Shown: positions 4,424 through 8,291 of the stretch, one piece after another
Position numbering within the stretch: position 1 is the stretch's first letter
How the letters are laid out: the number at the start of each line of letters is the position of its first letter
From: JANWLD01 sp036278875
Lineage (GTDB): Bacteria; Patescibacteriota; Saccharimonadia; Saccharimonadales; 2-12-FULL-41-12
Length of the DNA stretch: 8,291 bases
Assembly (NCBI GenBank): GCA_036278875.1
Contig: DASUKF010000003.1
Coordinates: 1-8,291 of the forward strand
Direction: 5' to 3'
Translations under genes and position numbers: made by a program
The notes under the pieces: generated by a model
Told to the model about the DNA's origin: nothing
Seen by the model: the letters and a program-made list of their open reading frames with translations, nothing else
Database searches by the model: none

Positions 4424-5617
4424 ATGAGCAATGATAACAAAGATAATAAACCGCACGATAAGGTAAGGCAGCAGCAGGATGCCGCTGCCAACGTACTGCG
4501 CCAGAAACTAATACATTTATATAACAATGAGCCGGAAGCCGGTGAAGAACTCGCCAAGGTAAAAGAGCTCCACAAGAAACATTCCGGGCTTTCCAAACAC
4601 CAGAAATACATGGAGGATCTTTCGAAATCCGGAAGAAGTCTTGCCGAAATACAAAAGGCCTGGCATGACTATTATCAAAAACTTCCGGACAAGGAAAAAC
4701 ACGAGGTATGGCAGGAATTTTATGAGCAGCACGCAAAAAGGCGCCGGCAGCAAGTAGAAAAGCCCGCCGAAAAGATCGTCCATAAGGTCGAAGAAAAACA
4801 CAAAGAACGCGAACAGGAAAATAAGGCCGCCCGGCAGCCGAGCACGGTTTCAGCCAAGCGCAAGCTGCTTGAGAAAGTCGCAGCCAGAGCGCGCAGGAAC
4901 CAAAAGAAGTCCCCGGCACACGCCCTGCTATTCGGCCTGGGCATGGGTACGCTTTTCGTATTCATCATACTTTTCAGCTTTTTTAACGAAAGGTTCATTA
5001 CACCTTTCATCAGGCCCAACCAGAATGTCAGCGCTACCCCGATAATCATAGACCCTACGCAGGCAGGAAAGATAAGCAAGGCGCCAAAAATCATAATCCC
5101 CAAGCTGAATGTCGAGGTACCCGTAGTTTACGGCATAAACGCACTCGACGAAGATGCGGTGCAAAAAGGTCTGGAGCACGGCGTGGTGCATTACTCCATA
5201 ACTCCGAACCCGGGCGAGAAGGGCAATGCGGTCATAGTAGGCCACTCCAGCAGCAATATTTTAAACAGCGGCAAGTACAAGTTCGCATTCCTTCTTTTAA
5301 AGAGCCTGGAAAAGGGCGACCTGTTCTATGTTCAAAAAGACGGCAAACGCTATGTCTACAAAGTCTTCAATAAATTCATCACCAGCCCCACAGACTTGTC
5401 CGTACTGAATCCGACAGACAGAGTAGCCACGGTAACACTTATCACCTGCGACCCGCCGGGTTTATCCATAAACAGGATGATAGTGCAGGGAGAGCAGATA
5501 TATCCGGACCCGAAGAAGGACAAGGCCGGCAGCGTCGACGTGACCACACAGGCCAAACCGGCGGAACTTGGCGGTAACTCAATAAGCCTCTGGCAAAGGA
5601 TCAAGAACTGGTTTTAG
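4424..5617 (+). CDS. Membrane-anchored sortase with long basic cytoplasmic N-terminus
   Basis: A cysteine transpeptidase that would attach or cross-link surface proteins outside the membrane. With ATG at 4424 it has 397 aa. Residues 1-160 are highly charged (Lys, Glu, Gln) and helical, with the segment about 75-103 rich in aromatics. Residues about 166-187 are one TM helix. Residues about 222-360 form the sortase domain, with His274 in V-G-H-S-S-S, Cys342 in L-I-T-C-D-P-P-G and Arg351 in I-N-R-M-I-V, the complete catalytic triad. The T-C-D-P-P-G context resembles class D/E-type sortases. A short Lys/Gly tail follows. A TTG at 4373 would add 17 residues, but the ATG is preferred; no Shine-Dalgarno precedes either. 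TATACT at 4384-4389 is a possible -10. No sorting-signal substrate is visible nearby. The usual sortase lacks such a long N-terminal cytoplasmic region. Confidence 0.9.
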   Translation: MSNDNKDNKPHDKVRQQQDAAANVLRQKLIHLYNNEPEAGEELAKVKELHKKHSGLSKHQKYMEDLSKSGRSLAEIQKAWHDYYQKLPDKEKHEVWQEFYEQHAKRRRQQVEKPAEKIVHKVEEKHKEREQENKAARQPSTVSAKRKLLEKVAARARRNQKKSPAHALLFGLGMGTLFVFIILFSFFNERFITPFIRPNQNVSATPIIIDPTQAGKISKAPKIIIPKLNVEVPVVYGINALDEDAVQKGLEHGVVHYSITPNPGEKGNAVIVGHSSSNILNSGKYKFAFLLLKSLEKGDLFYVQKDGKRYVYKVFNKFITSPTDLSVLNPTDRVATVTLITCDPPGLSINRMIVQGEQIYPDPKKDKAGSVDVTTQAKPAELGGNSISLWQRIKNWF

Positions 5618-5618
5618 C

Positions 5619-5646
5619 GCCGACCGGCCGATTATCTGTCGGCTTT
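5619..5646 (+). terminator. Weak convergent terminator between sortase and PEGA genes
   Basis: Only 14 bases separate the two convergent stop codons. GCCGA (5627-5631) pairs with TCGGC (5639-5643) around a 7-base loop and is followed by TTTGATT. A longer alternative pairs GCCGAC (5619-5624) with GTCGGC (5638-5643). The T-run is short and the stem overlaps the end of the minus-strand gene, so strength is uncertain. Confidence 0.35.
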
Positions 5647-7128
5647 GATTCTTAGCTCGGTCACGTATAAGCCGTACTTTCCCTTAGTAGAGGCTGAAGG
5701 TCCCAAACTGTACATTTCTTCATAATTACGGTCAAACATCACTTGCTGGCTCACGTCGGACTTAACCAATATATTTTTGTTTATACCGTCATAATCAAAC
5801 TCTATTGCTTTACCGCCGGTATTATCGACTATGCGGTCGCCGTCCATCCACATGGGATTAGCAGGACTGTCGAACTTGTTGTCTATAGTGTAGCTGTAGC
5901 GCTTTTCCAACTCTGCGTCATAGACGCTGAAGTTCTGCTTGCTGTTACTCATTATGAACCGTGCATTCTGAGAGAAAGCCACCATATCTACCGGTCCCGT
6001 GTTCTTAAGCACATAAGCTCTTACCGATTCGAGATCCTCCGGATTATTAAGGACCAGGTCTATAGGATTCTTATATACATAGGAACGGTGTTCCTTTGGC
6101 GAACCGGCGACAACATACCAGTCACCGCTGTATTTGGTTATATCCAGCGGTATTTCCACCGAAACAGGTATACGTCTTATTACATAATCGCGGTTTTTCT
6201 GTCGCATGATTATTTCCGCCCGGGTTTTTTTGTCCGGGTCCAGTTTGGAGAAAAGTATAGTATCGCTTCCGTATGGTTTGTAGCTTATTATCCCGGTAGC
6301 TGCAGCTGTCAGGGTCCTGTTCTTTATGTCTGCTATGGAAAGAACCCTGGAAGTAGCGTTATATACGTACAGCTTGTCGAACCGCTTGTCGAACAGCCTG
6401 ACGCTGTCAGGATTCTGGCCGATGACCTGGGTAAGATTGTATGAAAGGGAAGGCTGCTGCATGTCCAGCATTATGAATTCATGCTTTTTCCCGTAGTTAT
6501 GACGTATCAGCAGGTGCCTGTTATCGGTAGACCATTCTACCAGCTTTATGTTCTGTGAGCCCTTAACCTCCTTGAATAGTCCGGCGGGGAAGGTAAGGTC
6601 GGTCTTGAGCGGCTTGCTATTCGTAGTGTTGTTAAGGTCGAAAAGGGTCATAGTATTCAGCGCGGCTCCGCTATGAAGCAGTATCCATCTTCTGTCCGGG
6701 CTTTCGGTCGAAAAAGTTATCTTGGAATCAAATGTCTGCAGTTCGTTTTTAGTCAGCTTGTCGGGGAAGAGGAAAGGATAGTCATAGCGCAGTACATGGC
6801 CGCCTTCAAGCATGAAGTTTCGTTTCCATGTCTGATAGCCCGGCTTGCTTATCTCCAGCGTATACTCGCCTTCAGGCAGGCTGAAGCGGCTGTTTGTCTT
6901 CGACCCTTGCTGTCGGCCGTTGATAGTTATAGTGGCACCTCTGGGTGTGCTGTCTATATATACAAGCCCGTCCTGGATAACTTCGCCTGTTTTTCTATCA
7001 AAATTATATCCGTACGCCCTGAACACCAGGATGTATGTAGCGGCAAAAACCAGCAGAACCATCAGCGAGTGGCCTATGGCGAGTCTTATTTGGCGGCTCT
7101 TTTTTTTCTTAGGGTCTAGGAAATCCAT
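5632..7128 (-). CDS. Membrane-anchored PEGA-domain protein with propeller-like C-terminal region
   Basis: 498 aa. A basic cytoplasmic N-terminus (K-K-K-K-S-R, 7-12) is followed by a TM helix at about 16-37, so the rest lies outside the membrane. Residues about 53-108 are a PEGA domain: G-L-V-Y-I-D-S-T-P-R-G-A-T-I-T-I-N-G, then L-P-E-G-E-Y-T-L-E-I-S-K-P-G-Y. PEGA domains are small beta-sandwiches found in surface proteins. The remaining ~370 residues carry spaced S-x-D-x-R-x-x-L/I elements (S-P-D-R-R-W-I-L-L near 143, S-T-D-N-R-H-L-L-I, S-Q-N-A-R-F-I-M), suggesting WD40/TolB-like propeller blades. It is probably an envelope scaffold or binding protein; the ligand is unknown. It faces the sortase gene tail to tail and shares its promoter region with the next gene. 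The start ATG (7128-7126) has no Shine-Dalgarno, but TATAAT lies 16 bases upstream. No L-P-x-T-G-like sorting motif was seen. Confidence 0.85.
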   Translation of the reverse strand: MDFLDPKKKKSRQIRLAIGHSLMVLLVFAATYILVFRAYGYNFDRKTGEVIQDGLVYIDSTPRGATITINGRQQGSKTNSRFSLPEGEYTLEISKPGYQTWKRNFMLEGGHVLRYDYPFLFPDKLTKNELQTFDSKITFSTESPDRRWILLHSGAALNTMTLFDLNNTTNSKPLKTDLTFPAGLFKEVKGSQNIKLVEWSTDNRHLLIRHNYGKKHEFIMLDMQQPSLSYNLTQVIGQNPDSVRLFDKRFDKLYVYNATSRVLSIADIKNRTLTAAATGIISYKPYGSDTILFSKLDPDKKTRAEIIMRQKNRDYVIRRIPVSVEIPLDITKYSGDWYVVAGSPKEHRSYVYKNPIDLVLNNPEDLESVRAYVLKNTGPVDMVAFSQNARFIMSNSKQNFSVYDAELEKRYSYTIDNKFDSPANPMWMDGDRIVDNTGGKAIEFDYDGINKNILVKSDVSQQVMFDRNYEEMYSLGPSASTKGKYGLYVTELRIKADR

Positions 7129-7144
7129 ATTGCTACGTAGATAG

Positions 7145-7150
7145 ATTATA
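7145..7150 (-). promoter_or_regulatory. -10 hexamer of the PEGA-protein gene
   Basis: Read on the minus strand this is a perfect TATAAT, 16 bases before the ATG, giving a leader of about 10 bases without a Shine-Dalgarno. A consensus TTGACA (minus strand, 7177-7172) lies 21 bases further upstream, too far for a standard -35, so its role is uncertain. Confidence 0.45.
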
Positions 7151-7162
7151 ACCTAATTCATA

Positions 7163-7191
7163 TTGACCATATGTCAACCTCGTTCTAAACT
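7163..7191 (+). promoter_or_regulatory. Plus-strand promoter of the anchored protein, with overlapping palindrome
   Basis: TTGACC (7163-7168) and TAAACT (7186-7191) are separated by 17 bases, a fair -35/-10 pair pointing at the gene that starts at 7252. The -35 is half of the palindrome TTGAC-CATAT-GTCAA (7163-7177), whose other half contains TTGACA for the opposite strand. This could be an operator or merely two overlapping -35 elements. Confidence 0.4.
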
Positions 7192-7238
7192 AATTGCATA
7201 CGAAGCATAAGTACGTTAAATCAAAAACATTAAAAACA

Positions 7239-7245
7239 GAGGTGA
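7239..7245 (+). promoter_or_regulatory. Ribosome binding site deciding a TTG start
   Basis: GAGGTGA, six bases before TTG at 7252. It overlaps an in-frame TGA stop, so translation cannot begin further upstream, and the next in-frame ATG comes about 85 codons later. Confidence 0.65.
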
Positions 7246-7251
7246 ATATCT

Positions 7252-8291
7252 TTGAGCTCACCAAAAACGATTGAAATAAACGGCGTGAAATATAACGCCG
7301 CCACAGGGAATCTGCTGGCCGACGAGGTCGGTGCTATAAGTACCGACACCGAAGAATTCGCCAAATACATAGAAGCCCTGGATGATCTGCCTATTCGTAG
7401 CAGCCATAAGCCGGAGGCAAAACCGGCTCCTAAAGCCCGCAAAGTACGCCGCCAGCCGGTCCATATATCCGATGTAAAGAGACACCCGCAGAAATCCACC
7501 ACGCTGATGCGCCCCGCAGTAAAGAAGCCTGCCCATAAGTCAGAAGCGACGGCTACGGAGAAGCCCAAACCTCTTATCAGGTTGCCCGATGACAAAGAGA
7601 GGGAAAGACGGGCGAAGCATATTCCCAAAAGCAAGAAGATTGCCAGGTTCCACTTCAGAGAGGTTGATGATAACAGAGTAAACGTGCGGGTAATGCACGA
7701 TGTCAGACCAATGCCGGTAAAAGTTCAGGATCCGCCGCCAGCCAATAATTCGATAGTGATTAAAAAGACCACTCCAGAGCACCACGAATGGCCGGTAATA
7801 GACCAGTTCGAAAAGGCAATGCAGGAAGCATCGTCCCACCTGGAAACATTCGTAGATACGGCCGCCAAGGCCAAGAAAAAGCGCAAGTTCGCATATGCTA
7901 GCATAAGTCTGTTTGCCATGGTGCTGCTGGGACTTGGAGCATACCAGGCCCTGCCGCTGGCCAAGATAAAGATGGCAGGCAACAAGGCCGGTTTCGCCGC
8001 CAGCCTGCCGAAATACAGCCCCTCAGGCTACGGCATGGCCGACCCGCAAGCCGACTATGGCAAGGTCACGCTGCCTTACAAATCCCGGACCGACGATAAA
8101 GATTTCAAGATAGTGCAGGAACCAAGCAAATGGAACAGCCAGGCGCTTATAAGCGACTTTCTGGTTACTACCGACAAGAAATATCAGACCATAAAGGGCG
8201 GCGGCCGCACTATTTATACATATGACAACACCAATGCGACATGGGTTGATGGCGGTGTCTGGTACAAGCTCGAAGGCAATGCCAATCTCAG
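7252..8291 (+). CDS. Membrane-anchored DUF4367-like protein (3' end outside window)
   Basis: The start is TTG at 7252, supported by GAGGTGA (7239-7245) six bases upstream and by an in-frame TGA at 7243-7245 that rules out earlier starts. 346 codons are visible with no stop. Residues 1-50 include I-E-I-N-G-V-K-Y-N-A-A-T-G-N, a small folded-looking unit. Residues about 50-211 are Lys/Arg/Pro-rich, probably disordered and cytoplasmic, ending in K-K-K-R-K. Residues 213-233 are one TM helix. The outer part, about 250 onward, shows V-T-L-P-Y, then D-F-K-I-V-Q-E-P and T-I-Y-T-Y-D-N-T-N-A-T-W-V-D-G-G-V-W-Y-K-L-E-G. That pattern resembles DUF4367, a domain related to lipoprotein-carrier folds in anchored or anti-sigma-like proteins. 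The gene is divergent from the PEGA gene with a 123-base shared promoter region. The sequence is probably missing only its last part. Function is unknown; an envelope or signal-sensing role is inference. Confidence 0.8.
   Translation, partial: MSSPKTIEINGVKYNAATGNLLADEVGAISTDTEEFAKYIEALDDLPIRSSHKPEAKPAPKARKVRRQPVHISDVKRHPQKSTTLMRPAVKKPAHKSEATATEKPKPLIRLPDDKERERRAKHIPKSKKIARFHFREVDDNRVNVRVMHDVRPMPVKVQDPPPANNSIVIKKTTPEHHEWPVIDQFEKAMQEASSHLETFVDTAAKAKKKRKFAYASISLFAMVLLGLGAYQALPLAKIKMAGNKAGFAASLPKYSPSGYGMADPQADYGKVTLPYKSRTDDKDFKIVQEPSKWNSQALISDFLVTTDKKYQTIKGGGRTIYTYDNTNATWVDGGVWYKLEGNANL

Noticed and set aside
4369..4434. Short + ORF (21 codons) overlapping the sortase start
   Set aside because: It has only a weak AGG ahead of it and no telling composition; it is probably chance, though a coupling role for the sortase start cannot be excluded.
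5743..6444. 233-codon + strand open frame opposite the PEGA gene
   Set aside because: It is a mirror of the well-supported PEGA/propeller coding frame; its sequence has no family features and no ribosome binding site.
7230..7985. Several minus-strand open frames at the right end
   Set aside because: They lie opposite the frame from 7252, which has a ribosome binding site, a TM helix and a recognisable outer domain and is open to the window edge.

Overview
The window reads as chromosomal DNA of a Patescibacteria (CPR) bacterium, most likely a Candidatus Saccharibacteria (TM7) relative. The evidence is the set of cell-envelope proteins: a PEGA protein with a propeller-like C-terminus, a sortase with a long basic cytoplasmic N-terminus, and a DUF4367-like anchored protein. 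TGA ends at least one gene normally (pip, 3186-3188), so the UGA-to-glycine code of Gracilibacteria and Absconditabacteria is unlikely. Genes are closely packed, some start at TTG, and Shine-Dalgarno sites are present before only some genes. The lineage call is inference from gene content; no phylogeny was done.

Left part (1-3958, all + strand): the C-terminal half of an M20 zinc peptidase, then a small Arg-rich low-complexity protein, then a 195-base leader, a type I DAHP synthase, a proline iminopeptidase, and a degenerate NAD(P)HX-dehydratase-like protein that overlaps the iminopeptidase by 4 bases. The leader is the highlight. It holds a 26-codon ORF (1019-1099) with Trp-Phe-Tyr-Ala-Tyr-Phe in a row, followed by a terminator hairpin with a U-run (1123-1153) ending only 6 bases before the DAHP synthase ribosome binding site. 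An alternative pairing (1064-1080 with 1116-1130) would break the terminator. This is the layout of ribosome-mediated transcription attenuation by aromatic amino acids, controlling the first enzyme of the shikimate pathway.

Middle part (3927-4424): a three-helix CBU_0592-like membrane protein and a tRNA-Leu(CAA) with encoded CCA, both on the minus strand, upstream of the divergent sortase. The membrane protein contains a run of nine G in its coding strand. It and the iminopeptidase both have a -10 hexamer exactly 7 bases before ATG, suggesting leaderless mRNAs.

Right part (4424-8291): sortase (+), convergent PEGA/propeller protein (-), then a divergent membrane-anchored protein (+) cut by the window end. 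The last two share a 123-base intergenic region with a short palindrome and promoter-like hexamers facing both ways. These three genes look like an envelope or surface-protein cluster, and two of them share a long basic cytoplasmic N-terminus, one TM helix and an external domain.
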